A program made the translations under genes and the position numbers. Positions 1-9,889 of a stretch of 35,439 nt of DNA are shown here, one piece after another (the first letter of the stretch is position 1; the number at the start of each line of letters is the position of its first letter). The stretch lies in NCBI GenBank assembly GCA_002084135.1, contig MUIB01000051.1, positions 1 to 35,439 on the forward strand. Reading direction: 5' to 3'. Under the pieces are notes generated by a model. The model searched no databases, had not been told where the DNA came from, and worked only from the letters and a program-made list of their open reading frames with translations. This stretch comes from Spirochaeta sp. LUC14_002_19_P3 (GTDB lineage: Bacteria > Spirochaetota > Spirochaetia > DSM-2461).

Positions 1-16
1 AGCCCTTGGAGCGCTT

Positions 17-30
17 CTTATATATATAAG
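17..30. promoter_or_regulatory. perfect 14-bp palindrome CTTATATATATAAG abutting the ribosome binding site of the first ORF
   Basis: Read directly: CTTATATATATAAG runs into AAGGAG about 7 nt before ATG at 40. Confidence 0.4.
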
Positions 31-39
31 GAGTGCACA

Positions 40-969
40 ATGGGCAACAATAAAAACAAAACGCCGCAAGACACAGGGCAAGTTAAAAAGAGCATCGACC
101 ACGATTCCTTTTTCAAAAACATTATCAAGGATTATGGCGTCCAATTTCTTGAATGGCTATTCAAAGAACTCGTTGCCGTTCGGGGCGGTATAGTAAAGCA
201 TGAAGTGCTCAGCGAGGAGATGGGCCAAAACTTTCCCCTCTACGGAAAAATCCGTGCCGATGCGGTGGTAAAGTATACTTTCGCCAAGGGCGAACTCATT
301 CTGGTACTGTTTGAATTCAAATCCAAGAGCAGACAATTCGACATAGACAAGTACCTCTACTACTTCGCCCACCTGAACTATCGTTTCCCAAAGGTTCCCA
401 TTCTGCCGGTTGTGATATTCAGCGACAGGAAGAAACCACGCAATCCCCCTCCTACCGAGCTGAAAAAGGAATACTTTGGGAAAACATTTCTGCACTTCCA
501 ATATCATCCCGTCTACCTGAAAGACTACAAGGCGGCCGATTACACCAATCGAGATAGCGAGATGGATAGGCTACTGGCCTTCTTCATGGACAGGGGTGCA
601 TTGACACTTAGAACTATTTTTATGAATATTCTTAACTACTTCGGGAAGAAGAATGCTTCTGACAGGCTATTGAAATACTTACATGAGCTGGAATATAATT
701 TCATGAAGGAAGACAGCGCGGGATATGAATCATTTCATAAATCAGAAAAGGAGGACAAAATGTCTCAGTTATTTATCAGCGACATGGTACAGAAAGGCAT
801 AGAGCAAGGCATAGAGCAAGGGATAGAGCAAGGGATAGAGAAAGGCATGGAGAAAGGCATGGAGAGAGGTATTCATCAAACAGCAAAGAACCTCAGGGAT
901 ACAGGGATAAGCATGGACATTATCAGTAGAGCCACTGGTCTTACGATGAAAGAAATACAGAAGCTGTAA
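40..969 (+). CDS. Rpn family recombination-promoting nuclease / putative transposase (PD-(D/E)XK)
   Basis: 309-aa ORF with AAGGAG SD; DHDSFFKNIIKDYG N-terminus, RADAVVKY...LILVLFEFKSK (D...ExK core) and C-terminal (E/Q)xGIEQG repeats typical of Rpn/PDDEXK transposase-like proteins. Confidence 0.8.
   Translation: MGNNKNKTPQDTGQVKKSIDHDSFFKNIIKDYGVQFLEWLFKELVAVRGGIVKHEVLSEEMGQNFPLYGKIRADAVVKYTFAKGELILVLFEFKSKSRQFDIDKYLYYFAHLNYRFPKVPILPVVIFSDRKKPRNPPPTELKKEYFGKTFLHFQYHPVYLKDYKAADYTNRDSEMDRLLAFFMDRGALTLRTIFMNILNYFGKKNASDRLLKYLHELEYNFMKEDSAGYESFHKSEKEDKMSQLFISDMVQKGIEQGIEQGIEQGIEKGMEKGMERGIHQTAKNLRDTGISMDIISRATGLTMKEIQKL
792..869 (+). repeat. 12-bp tandem repeat (about 6 units) encoding GIEQ/GIEK/GMEK units
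   Basis: aaaggcatagag caaggcatagag caagggatagag caagggatagag aaaggcatggag aaaggcatggag. Confidence 0.85.
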
Positions 970-1304
970 GATTATTAGTGGGTAGTGGCTAGTGATTAGT
1001 CTCGCCCGCGCTGATAGTATTGATTACTTTCGGAAAAATACTGTACACAGGCTATTGCAATGCATACAAGAGCTTTAGAATGCGGCTATATAGCGTCCTC
1101 ATTACCAGACATTCGTAAACTGTGTTAACATTTTCATGGTCTGGGCCGGAACTTCCAGGCTAAAACTTCAGATTAAAGGGCAGATCGACCAGATTTTTAT
1201 TTTGGGCCATGCTTGTAAATGAATTATGAGGCAATTCGCCCCCTTGACAGAAATAGTCATGTATTATAGCATTGAATTTGGAACAAGAATAAGGAGGCCC
1301 CTTC

Positions 1305-1520
1305 TTGAAGGAAGAAGCCATTGAGGTGGAAGGTATTGTCAAAGAATCGTTGCCCAACACCATGTTTCGCGTTGAGTTAAAAGCTGGTCATTTAATTCTC
1401 GCCTATCTATCCGGGCGAATGCGCAAGCATTATATCCGCATCGTACCAGGAGATAGGGTAAAAGTAGAACTTTCCCCCTACGATCTCACCCGAGGGCGCA
1501 TAGTGCGTCGGGAACGGTGA
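1305..1520 (+). CDS. infA: translation initiation factor IF-1
   Basis: 71-aa ORF, TTG start with [32 protein letters not shown]...[42 protein letters not shown]. Confidence 0.95.
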   Translation: MKEEAIEVEGIVKESLPNTMFRVELKAGHLILAYLSGRMRKHYIRIVPGDRVKVELSPYDLTRGRIVRRER

Positions 1521-1624
1521 GAAGGTCAATGGCTATCAGTTAATTTCTAACAGGCAAAGAGGCTAGAAAATACCGCAGGCAATCTGCATCAATCCTTCAG
1601 GGATGCCAGTCAATTCCCTCAATT

Positions 1625-1698
1625 CGCGTCCTGCAGGATTCGAACCTGCGACCTACGGGTTCGAAGCCCGGTACTCTATCCAGCTGAGCTAAGGACGC
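1625..1698 (-). tRNA. tRNA-Arg (anticodon TCG)
   Basis: Reverse complement folds as a cloverleaf: GCGTCCT/AGGACGC acceptor, anticodon loop CTTCGAA, GGTTCGAATCC T-arm. Confidence 0.92.
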
Positions 1699-1705
1699 CC
1701 AAAAG

Positions 1706-1778
1706 GGTGGATGACGGGATTTGAACCCGCGACAACCAGAACCACAATCTGGTGCTCTACCACTGAACTACATCCACC
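1706..1778 (-). tRNA. tRNA-His (anticodon GTG)
   Basis: Reverse complement GGTGGATGTAGTTCAGTGGTAGAGC...TTGTGGT...GGTTCAAATCCCGTCATCCACC; extra G-1 opposite C73 as expected for tRNA-His. Confidence 0.93.
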
Positions 1779-2119
1779 ACGGTTTTATGATTTGTACACT
1801 TCTATAGATTGTCTGTCAAGAGCTTTTTTGGAAGATTGCAACGGTTGCTGCTCTTATCCCCAGAGTAAACCGGACTTACTCCAATGCACATAACCGTAGA
1901 TGCCTATCCATGTCCAAAAATGAAATATTTCGCTTGCGATTTTAATCATTGATACAAAAATCCAGGAAACCGACTTTGCTTGAGCATGAATAGCGGTGAA
2001 ATTCGAACCTTAAGCCTGAATCTGTCTTAATGTAATTATTTTTCCTAAAAACAAATAATTTATTTTAACAAGCGAAAAACTGCTACTATGTTTTATTGTG
2101 TTAATGCAATAAAATCTTC

Positions 2120-2150
2120 TTGACTTTTATCCCGATATTTCCCATATTAT
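2120..2150 (+). promoter_or_regulatory. candidate sigma70-type promoter for the beta-propeller lipoprotein gene
   Basis: TTGACT (2120-2125), 19-nt spacer, TATTAT (2145-2150), just upstream of SD GAGGAG and ATG at 2170. Confidence 0.35.
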
Positions 2151-2169
2151 ACTCAGAGGAGAGTAAATC

Positions 2170-3411
2170 ATGAAAAAAATGCAATTTTTCACCCATAAAA
2201 ATGGGCTTTTCGGATGTATGGCAGGAATAGTTCTGCTGATCGTGGGATTAACCGACTGTTCGCAGGGAGATAACCCCACTCCCTCTGCCTTTTCTGCCGT
2301 TTTTAAGGATGGAACCGGAGGGGTTGATGGGCTTGATGCTGCCCAATCTGTGGCTGTAAGTAAGGATGGGAAAAATGTCTATGTAACAGGAGGCTTGGAT
2401 AATGCCTTGGCGGTATTTACCCGCGATACCAGCACCGGGTCCCTTACCTATTCTACTGTTTTTAAGGATGGAACTGGGGGAGTTGATGGGCTGGGTGATG
2501 CTGTTTTTGTGACTGTAAGCCAGGATGGGAAAAATGTCTATGTGGCAGGTTATGGTGAAAATGCCCTGGCGGTGTTTAATCGTGATACCAGCACCGGGGA
2601 ACTTACGTATTCTGCTGTAATCAAGGATAACGATGCCCTTACAGGTGGAGGAAATGTTGATGGGCTAGAGGGTGCTACTGCTGTGGCTGTAAGCCAGGAT
2701 GGGAAAAATGTTTATGTGGCAGGTAGAAGCGATAGAGCCTTGGCGGTGTTTACACGCGATACCACCGGAGCCCTTACCTTTTCTACTGTTTTTAAGGATG
2801 GAAGCGGAGGGGTTGATGGGATAAATGGTGCCAGTTCTGTGGTTGTAAGCGAGGATGGGAAAAATGTCTACGTGGCAGGTTCTGATGATAATGCCCTGGC
2901 GGTGTTTAATCGTGATACCAGCACCGGGGCCCTTACGTATTCTGCCGTAATCAAGGATAACGATGCCCTTACAGGCGGGGGAAATGTTGATGGGCTGGAG
3001 AGTGCCCGATCTTTGACTATAAGCCAGGATGGGAAAAATGTCTATGTGGCAGGATCCCTTGATAGTGCCTTGGCGGTGTTTAATCGCGATACCAGCACCG
3101 GGGTCCTTACCTTTTCTACTGTTTTTAAGGATGGAACCGACGGGGTTGATGGGCTGGATGGTGCCTGGTCTGTGGCTGTAAGCGAAGATGGGGAAAATGT
3201 CTATGTGGCAGGATGGGAAGATAATGCCTTGGCGGTATTTACCCTCGATACCAGCACCGGTGCTCTTACGTTCTCTACTGTTTTTAAGGATGGAACCGGA
3301 GGAGTTGATGGGCTATTTCGTGCTTCTTCTGTGGCAGTAAGCAAGGATGGAAAAAATAGCTATGTAACAGGTTATTTGGATGATGCTGTGGCTGTATTTA
3401 CATGGAAATAG
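2170..3411 (+). CDS. lactonase/YncE-like beta-propeller protein, probable lipoprotein
   Basis: 413 aa; signal peptide with possible relaxed lipobox LTDC; seven ~50-aa repeats of the type DGKNVYVAG..NALAVFxRDTSTGxLTxS. Confidence 0.8.
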   Translation: MKKMQFFTHKNGLFGCMAGIVLLIVGLTDCSQGDNPTPSAFSAVFKDGTGGVDGLDAAQSVAVSKDGKNVYVTGGLDNALAVFTRDTSTGSLTYSTVFKDGTGGVDGLGDAVFVTVSQDGKNVYVAGYGENALAVFNRDTSTGELTYSAVIKDNDALTGGGNVDGLEGATAVAVSQDGKNVYVAGRSDRALAVFTRDTTGALTFSTVFKDGSGGVDGINGASSVVVSEDGKNVYVAGSDDNALAVFNRDTSTGALTYSAVIKDNDALTGGGNVDGLESARSLTISQDGKNVYVAGSLDSALAVFNRDTSTGVLTFSTVFKDGTDGVDGLDGAWSVAVSEDGENVYVAGWEDNALAVFTLDTSTGALTFSTVFKDGTGGVDGLFRASSVAVSKDGKNSYVTGYLDDAVAVFTWK

Positions 3412-3453
3412 CTGCTGCCAAACATAGCCCAAAGGTGTAAAAGTCTATAAAAT

Positions 3454-3472
3454 GGGCGGTTACAAACCGCCC
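3454..3472. terminator. hairpin downstream of the propeller gene (possible terminator)
   Basis: GGGCGGTT-ACA-AACCGCCC, perfect 8-bp stem, 43 nt after the stop codon; no clear U tract. Confidence 0.4.
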
Positions 3473-3579
3473 CAACACTCAGCAGGCCAACACCAATTTT
3501 ATTCCCAAACGCGGGTATGCAATTCACAGAGAATGAATTATCCTTAATACACCAGGCATGGCGGACCCTACTGATAATG

Positions 3580-3597
3580 TTTTTTTTAGAGGTGCCC
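3580..3597. mobile_element. isolated end relic of the MITE-like element
   Basis: TTTTTTTTAGAGGTGCCC matches the terminal inverted repeat seen at 11565-11724 and 20636-20796; no partner end nearby. Confidence 0.4.
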
Positions 3598-3655
3598 TTA
3601 ACTTTAACTGGACATCCAAAATGAATTCCGATAGAATCCACAACAGGAGGAACAA

Positions 3656-4264
3656 ATGACGGCATCATGTACAAAGATGAAATATCTTGTTTTCACTGTT
3701 ATTTTACTTACTGTAATCCCCGCGCTGTTTATTGGTTGCGGGTATAACCGCATGGTTACCTACGAAGAAGGGGTAACTTCGGCCTGGGCTCAGGTAGAAA
3801 ACGTTTACCAACGGCGGATGGATCTTATTCCCAACCTGGTGGAAACCGTTAAGGGCTATGCCGCCCATGAGCAGGAAACCCTTACAGCCCTTACCGAGGC
3901 ACGCAGCCGAGCTGGGGGAGTTATGAATATTGATGAAAATCTTCTCAACAATCCCGAAGCCTTCGCCCGTTTTCAGCAGGCTCAAAACGGCTTGGGTGCC
4001 GCGCTTCAGCGCTTACTGGTGGTAACCGAAAACTATCCAGACCTGAAAGCCAACCAGAATTTTCTGGCCTTGCAGGATCAGCTTGAAGGCACCGAAAACA
4101 GAATTACGGTGGAACGCAAACGCTTTAACGATGCGGTAAGGAATTATAACACCTATATCCGCCGCTTTCCCCAGGCCATAACGGCCCGTATAACCGGCTT
4201 TGAAAGCAAGCCCTATTTTGAAGCAGCCGATGGAGCCGAAACCGCCCCAAAGGTGGAATTCTAA
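3656..4264 (+). CDS. lemA: LemA family protein (start may be 3677)
   Basis: Signal anchor/lipobox-like N-terminus FIGCGYN then NRMVTYEEGVTSAWAQVENVYQRRMDLIPNLVETVKGYAAHEQETLTALTEARSRA. Confidence 0.93.
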   Translation: MTASCTKMKYLVFTVILLTVIPALFIGCGYNRMVTYEEGVTSAWAQVENVYQRRMDLIPNLVETVKGYAAHEQETLTALTEARSRAGGVMNIDENLLNNPEAFARFQQAQNGLGAALQRLLVVTENYPDLKANQNFLALQDQLEGTENRITVERKRFNDAVRNYNTYIRRFPQAITARITGFESKPYFEAADGAETAPKVEF

Positions 4265-4938
4265 TGGCTTTTCTCAAACCTGAAGGACGAGAACGGATAG
4301 GACGCTGCATTGAAAAAGCGGAAAAAAATACAAGCGGGGAAATTGCAACGGCCATTATACCCGAAAGCGATGATTATAAAGACCGGGAACTGCTGGCGGC
4401 CATTGTCTGCGGGGTAATAGCTTATATTCTGCTGGTTATCTTCTCCGATCCTTTTGCGCGGCTGCTCGACAAATGGAGCTGGTTCGATTCCCCGCGGCTT
4501 CTTCCCTTGTCCATGCTCACGGTTACCCTGCTTACCGGCTCTCTGAGCTATGCGCTGGCGCAGATTCCGGCACTGGACAGACTCATTGTTGGCAGGCGTG
4601 TTATGGCCGAAGCCGTCCGCAATCGGGCGCTGCGGCACTTTGTGGAAAGCGCCGTTTACGACACCATCGACCGCACCGGCGTACTCCTGTTTATTTCGGT
4701 GCTGGAACGTCGGGTGGAGCTAATCGCCGACAAGGGCATAAGCGCGAAGGTGGATAATGCGGCCTGGGAGTCCATTGTTGGCACTCTGGTGAAGGGCATT
4801 CAAGAGAAGCGCATAGTGGAGGCCCTGGAAGAGGCCATAGCAAGCATAGGTGCCATTCTCGCCGAACATGTCCCGCCCCGCCCCAGCACGGTGAATGAAC
4901 TGAGCAACCTTCCCGCCGATCTGGAAAAGGGGAGCTGA
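4264..4938 (+). CDS. TPM domain membrane protein
   Basis: ATG overlaps the lemA stop region; EKAEKNTSGEIATAII, two TM segments, TGVLLFISVLERRVELIADKGI. Confidence 0.85.
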   Translation: MAFLKPEGRERIGRCIEKAEKNTSGEIATAIIPESDDYKDRELLAAIVCGVIAYILLVIFSDPFARLLDKWSWFDSPRLLPLSMLTVTLLTGSLSYALAQIPALDRLIVGRRVMAEAVRNRALRHFVESAVYDTIDRTGVLLFISVLERRVELIADKGISAKVDNAAWESIVGTLVKGIQEKRIVEALEEAIASIGAILAEHVPPRPSTVNELSNLPADLEKGS

Positions 4939-4940
4939 AA

Positions 4941-5726
4941 ATGAAAAAATTATGTTTTCTGGCCATTTTTTTTATGCTGACCTTTTCCACCGCACTCAGT
5001 GCCCTCAAGGTGCCTCAACTAACCGGCCATGTAAACGACTACGCGAACCTTTTGTCCGCTTCCGCTTCCTCCCAGGCGGAATCCTACCTCAGTGCCATTG
5101 ATAGATCCGGCATCGCTCAAATTGCCCTGCTCAGCATCCCTTCCCTGGAAGGGGAATCCCTAGGGGCTTTTTCCATTCAGGTTACCGATGAGTGGGCCCT
5201 GGGACAGGGGGAAAAAGCCAATGGCGTTCTCCTTCTGGTATCCCTGGAGGATAAAAAAATCCGTATCGAAGTGGGCTACGATTTGGAAGGAATTCTTACC
5301 GATGCCATAAGCGGCTACATTATCCGCACCGCCATTGTTCCGCAGTTCAAATCCGGGAACTATGAAGCGGGCATTCTCAGCGGTATTGAGGCCATTGGCA
5401 AACTTGTAACTGGCGAGGCCGAAATTTCCCCCCAGCAGGTAGAACAATCCAGCGCCCGGAGCGGGGGAGGATTTTCGCCGATATTTCTAATATTTTTCCT
5501 TCTTATTTTCCTCCTTACCCGGATGGGCAGTTATCGCAGCTATCGGCGGCGGGGAATTTCTCCGGGAACGGCCTTGTTCATGGGAATGCTCATGGGAGCC
5601 GGGAGCCGAGGCGGCTATCGAAGCGGGGGCTTTGGCTCTTCGGGAGGAAGTTTCGGCGGCGGATTCAGCGGAGGCTTTAGCGGCGGCGGCGGATTCGGCG
5701 GCGGCGGTGCCAGCGGAGGCTGGTAA
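4941..5726 (+). CDS. TPM domain protein with glycine-rich C-terminus (YgcG-like)
   Basis: LTGHVNDYANLLS...GVLLLVSLEDKKIRIEVGYDLEGILTDAISG, TM segment, C-terminal GGSFGGGFSGGFSGGGGFGGGGASGGW. Confidence 0.9.
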   Translation: MKKLCFLAIFFMLTFSTALSALKVPQLTGHVNDYANLLSASASSQAESYLSAIDRSGIAQIALLSIPSLEGESLGAFSIQVTDEWALGQGEKANGVLLLVSLEDKKIRIEVGYDLEGILTDAISGYIIRTAIVPQFKSGNYEAGILSGIEAIGKLVTGEAEISPQQVEQSSARSGGGFSPIFLIFFLLIFLLTRMGSYRSYRRRGISPGTALFMGMLMGAGSRGGYRSGGFGSSGGSFGGGFSGGFSGGGGFGGGGASGGW

Positions 5727-5947
5727 ACTTCGGCAATAAAATACACGGCGCGGGAAGAACCATGGGGAAAAGTATGTACCTGTGGGCGCCAGAGGTCATG
5801 CAAAACAATAATATCCTCAGGGCACCTCATCCTTCTTTTGGGGTTCTGCCGTTCCGGTATTTCCGGCACAGTTCCAGCATGTTAGTTGCCGTTTACTGGT
5901 AAATTTTGTTATTTTAAGATAAACTCAAGAACGATGGGAGGAATCCA

Positions 5948-8518
5948 TTGGATAAATTTACCATAAAAAGCCGCGAAGCTCTGGAAGCCGCCGGAAAAAT
6001 AGCCGGGGACAGCGGCCATGCGCAGCTTGATATCGATCATATACTTACCGCTTTGGTGCGGCAGGAAGATGGAATTGTACCCCATCTGCTATCTCGTTTG
6101 GGCATTGCCTCGGGACAGCTTGACAAGGAATTGCAGGCCCTGCTCGATGCCAGGCCTCGCGCTTACGGCGATACCGTGCAGATTAAACTCACGTCCAGAG
6201 GGGCCGCCGTTCTCAAAGCCGCCGAAAAGGAAGCCGACAAGCTCAAGGATGAATATGTTTCCGTTGAGCACTTACTCCTGGCCATTGCCGATTCCCAAAC
6301 ACCCGCGGGGGAGCTTCTTAACAAACTCGGCGCAGGCCGCGGCTCCATACTGCACGCCCTCAAAGAGCTACGCGGAGGCCGGCGGGTAAGCGATGAAGAC
6401 CCGGAGGGCAAGTTCCGTGCGCTGGAAAAGTACACCATTAACCTTACCCAGCGGGCGCGTCAGGGCAAGCTCGACCCCGTAATAGGCCGCGACAGCGAGG
6501 TGCGCCGGGTTATGCAGGTGCTCAGCCGCCGCACCAAGAACAACCCCGTGCTCATCGGCGAGCCCGGCACCGGCAAAACCGCCATTGTAGAGGGGCTGGC
6601 CTCGCGCATCGTGGAAGGCGATGTGCCCGATTCCCTAAGGGGCAAGCAGCTTTTGGCACTGGACATGGGCGCTCTGGTAGCCGGTGCCAAATACCGGGGC
6701 GAGTTTGAGGAACGTCTCAAAGGGGTAATTCAGGATGTTTCCGCCTCGGACGGCAAAATTGTTCTGTTCATCGATGAACTTCATACCGTTATGGGTGCCG
6801 GGGCCTCCGAAGGCGGTACCGATGCCTCCAACCTGCTCAAGCCCGCCCTGGCACGGGGTGAACTGCACACCATCGGTGCCACTACCCTCGACGAATACCG
6901 CAAGCACATCGAAAAAGATGCCGCCTTTGAACGGCGTTTCCAGCAGGTGTTGGTAAGCGAACCCTCTGTCGAAGACACCGTGGCCATCCTGCGCGGCCTA
7001 AGGGAGCGCTATGAAGTCCATCACGGCGTGCGCATCCGCGACGAGGCCCTTATATCGGCCGCGTCCCTCTCCGACCGCTACATTACCAGCCGCTTCCTGC
7101 CGGACAAGGCCATTGATTTGGTGGACGAAGCAGCCAGCCGCCTGAAGATGGAAATAGAAAGCCAGCCAGTGGAGCTGGACACCCTGGAGCGGAAAATCCT
7201 CCAGCTTAAAATTGAAAAACAGTCGCTGGACCGCGAAACCGATCCGGCCTCCAAAACCCGCCTGGGCACGCTGGGACAGGAGCTGGCCGATCTGAGTGCC
7301 AAACGGGACGCTTTGAGAGCTCAATGGGAAAACGAAAAGGGTGCCATTGAGCAAATTCGCGTTATCAAGCAGAAAATCGAAGAGCTCAACGAACAGGCCG
7401 CGGTCGCCTCCCGCGACGGCAACCTCGCCTTAGCCGCAGAAATTCTCCACGGAAAGCTTCCGGAGGCGCAGAAAGACCTCGCTGAAAAAACGGAACAATT
7501 GAAATCCCACCAGGGCGAAAACAGTCTGTTAAGGGAGGAAATCGGCGAGGAAGACATTGCACGGGTGGTTTCAGCCTGGACAGGCATTCCGGTATCAAAG
7601 ATGATGGCCTCGGAGCGGGAAAAATACCTGGATCTGGAAAAAATTCTCAAGAAGCGGGTGGTAGGTCAGGAAACCGCGGTGAGTGCCGTAGCCAACGCCG
7701 TGCGCCGCAACCGCAGCGGTTTGGCCGATCCGGGGCGTCCTTTGGGATCATTTATATTCCTGGGCCCCACCGGGGTGGGTAAAACCGAACTGGCCCGCAC
7801 TCTGGCGGCCTTCCTTTTCGATGATGAGCGCGCCTTAACCCGTATTGACATGAGTGAATACATGGAAAAATTCGCCACTTCACGGCTGGTGGGTGCCCCG
7901 CCGGGCTATGTTGGCTACGAAGAGGGCGGCCAGCTTACTGAAGCCGTGCGGCGGCGGCCCTACTCGGTGGTGCTCTTCGATGAAATAGAAAAGGCCCACC
8001 CCGATGTGTTCGACCTGCTCCTTCAGCTTCTCGATGATGGCCGCCTTACGGACAGTCAGGGCCGGGTGGTAGACTTCCGCCACTCCATCATTATAATGAC
8101 CAGCAACCTCGGCTCGGAGGTAATTCTGGAAAAAGGTGTAAGCCCGGAAACCCGCGCCGTCCTGAACAGCCGTCTTAAAGGATCATTTAAACCCGAATTC
8201 CTGAACCGCGTAGACGAAATTATAATCTTCGATGCCTTGGCCGAGGAACAGCTCGGTGCCATCCTCGACATTCTTCTTGCCCAAACTGCCGCCCGCCTGA
8301 AGGAAAAGCACCTGAGTTTGGAATTCACTCCTGCCGCCAAGGCTCTCATTGCCCGCCGCGGCTACGATCCGGCCTTCGGTGCCCGCCCTCTCCGCCGCGC
8401 CATCCGCGATCTGGTAGAAAATTCCCTCGCCAAAATGCTCCTGGGAGGAAAATTCGCGGAAGGGGATAAAATAAAGGCCGATGCAGGGGAGGAAGGGCTG
8501 AAATTTTACAGAGGCTGA
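5948..8518 (+). CDS. clpB: ATP-dependent chaperone ClpB
   Basis: 856 aa, TTG start; two Walker A motifs GEPGTGKT and [20 protein letters not shown], middle coiled coil, C-terminal [19 protein letters not shown]. Confidence 0.97.
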   Translation: MDKFTIKSREALEAAGKIAGDSGHAQLDIDHILTALVRQEDGIVPHLLSRLGIASGQLDKELQALLDARPRAYGDTVQIKLTSRGAAVLKAAEKEADKLKDEYVSVEHLLLAIADSQTPAGELLNKLGAGRGSILHALKELRGGRRVSDEDPEGKFRALEKYTINLTQRARQGKLDPVIGRDSEVRRVMQVLSRRTKNNPVLIGEPGTGKTAIVEGLASRIVEGDVPDSLRGKQLLALDMGALVAGAKYRGEFEERLKGVIQDVSASDGKIVLFIDELHTVMGAGASEGGTDASNLLKPALARGELHTIGATTLDEYRKHIEKDAAFERRFQQVLVSEPSVEDTVAILRGLRERYEVHHGVRIRDEALISAASLSDRYITSRFLPDKAIDLVDEAASRLKMEIESQPVELDTLERKILQLKIEKQSLDRETDPASKTRLGTLGQELADLSAKRDALRAQWENEKGAIEQIRVIKQKIEELNEQAAVASRDGNLALAAEILHGKLPEAQKDLAEKTEQLKSHQGENSLLREEIGEEDIARVVSAWTGIPVSKMMASEREKYLDLEKILKKRVVGQETAVSAVANAVRRNRSGLADPGRPLGSFIFLGPTGVGKTELARTLAAFLFDDERALTRIDMSEYMEKFATSRLVGAPPGYVGYEEGGQLTEAVRRRPYSVVLFDEIEKAHPDVFDLLLQLLDDGRLTDSQGRVVDFRHSIIIMTSNLGSEVILEKGVSPETRAVLNSRLKGSFKPEFLNRVDEIIIFDALAEEQLGAILDILLAQTAARLKEKHLSLEFTPAAKALIARRGYDPAFGARPLRRAIRDLVENSLAKMLLGGKFAEGDKIKADAGEEGLKFYRG

Positions 8519-8545
8519 ATGAGGCAGGTGTTGGAGGGGCAACCG

Positions 8546-8576
8546 GGCAAGGGCCAGGAATGATCTGCCCCTTGCC
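8546..8576. terminator. hairpin between convergent clpB and gap (candidate bidirectional terminator)
   Basis: GGCAAGGG (8546-8553) / CCCTTGCC (8569-8576), 8-bp perfect stem. Confidence 0.4.
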
Positions 8577-8636
8577 TGTGAGCTGCTGATGCAGTCCCTC
8601 TGAAATTCACAAAGGAATTCCTGGAGGGAGCTGTTA

Positions 8637-9665
8637 TTAAATAGCGGCGAAAAGAGTTGCCAGTTCAGCCATTCTGGATGAATAACCCATTTCATTGTCG
8701 TAGTAGCTGGTCATTTTTACGAGAGTGTTTGCACCAGCTTCCGTAGCGATGGTGTTGCCTGGTATCATCATGGAGCTCCAGGGTTCGCCAACGCAGTCCC
8801 GGGAGCATTCATAGTAGTCGCTCACATCGAGAATTTTACCCGAACGGGAACTTGCATTGATTTTTTTGGCTTTTTCTGCCACGGCGGCATTTATTTCTGC
8901 GACGCTGTGCTTGCCTTCAATGAGGTACACCACTTCGGTAACGGAACCGGTGTCGGTGGGAACGCGCAGGGCTGTTCCGTTGAGCTTGCCGTTCAGATGA
9001 GGCAGTACCTTGCCCACCGCAATGGCGGCACCGGTGGAAGCGGGGATGATGCTGTTCAGGGTAGCGCGGTTCTTGCCGCCGCCGAAAAAGTCCTGAACCC
9101 GCTGGGTGGCCGTGGCCGCATGGGTAGTGCACATTAGTCCGGTAATAACCTTAAAGCTGTCGTCAACCGCTTTTGTAAGCGGTGCCAGACAGTTTGTGGT
9201 GCATGAAGCATTGGAAATAATTTTATCCGCAGCGGTAAGGGATTCATGGTTTACGCCGATTACAACGGTTTTGGTATCGTCCTTGCAGGGCGCGGATATG
9301 ATAACCTTCTTCGCACCGGCATCCAGATGCGCCTTGGCTTTTTCTGTGGAAAGGTAGAAGCCGGTGCATTCCAGCACCACATCCACATTGTGCTTGCCCC
9401 AGGGTATGCGGCTCGCATCCTTTTCAGCATAAACAGTTACCTTATGATCCCCAATCTGAATAATATTGTCGCCTGCCAGCTTTACATCAACCGGAAATCG
9501 GCCATGGATGGAATCCTTGGGCAGACCCGCTGCAATCTCCGCTGCCGGAACTAAATCGTTCCCGGCAACAATTTCTATTTTGTCGTTGTACTGGGAGGTT
9601 ATAACCCGCATAACATTTTTACCGATGCGGCCCATCCCGTTAAACGCAACTCTGACTTTTGCCAT
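8637..9665 (-). CDS. gap: type I glyceraldehyde-3-phosphate dehydrogenase
   Basis: MAKVRVAFNGMGRIGKNVMR...ISNASCTTNCLAP...ALRVPTDTGSVTEV...YDNEMGYSSRM; GGAGG SD. Confidence 0.96.
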   Translation of the reverse strand: MAKVRVAFNGMGRIGKNVMRVITSQYNDKIEIVAGNDLVPAAEIAAGLPKDSIHGRFPVDVKLAGDNIIQIGDHKVTVYAEKDASRIPWGKHNVDVVLECTGFYLSTEKAKAHLDAGAKKVIISAPCKDDTKTVVIGVNHESLTAADKIISNASCTTNCLAPLTKAVDDSFKVITGLMCTTHAATATQRVQDFFGGGKNRATLNSIIPASTGAAIAVGKVLPHLNGKLNGTALRVPTDTGSVTEVVYLIEGKHSVAEINAAVAEKAKKINASSRSGKILDVSDYYECSRDCVGEPWSSMMIPGNTIATEAGANTLVKMTSYYDNEMGYSSRMAELATLFAAI

Positions 9666-9889
9666 ATAATGGCCTCCTTGGAAATTATTTTCTCTTATGG
9701 AAAATGATAATACAGCATTATCGCCTTTGCTGCAAGGGGTGCCTCCTTTGAAGTTTGAAATATGAAAAATAATGGGCGGGGGGTGGCGTGCCGAGGGGTG
9801 ATTGGGGTGAACGTGAAGGGGGAAAAGGCTGTTGCTTTGTTTTGGATTGCTGGAATTCAGGTGAATGCAGCGGATATGTTCTGGAGTTG

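Noticed and set aside
157-507. 116-aa ORF antisense to the Rpn-like gene
   Set aside because: Shadow ORF fully inside a well-supported CDS, no recognisable domain or SD.
796-869. Short tandem repeats as a CRISPR array
   Set aside because: 12-bp contiguous in-frame repeats without spacers; coding repeat, not CRISPR. No CRISPR array was seen elsewhere in the window.
1711-1893. 60-aa ORF MTGFEPATTRTTIWCSTTELHPPRF
   Set aside because: Typical false translation across the tRNA-His gene.
3372-3674. 100-aa ORF on the - strand between the propeller and lemA genes
   Set aside because: Covers a hairpin and the MITE relic; no SD or domain; probably noncoding.
5727-5947. CIRCE-type heat-shock operator upstream of clpB
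   Set aside because: No TTAGCACTC-N9-GAGTGCTAA-like inverted repeat was found.
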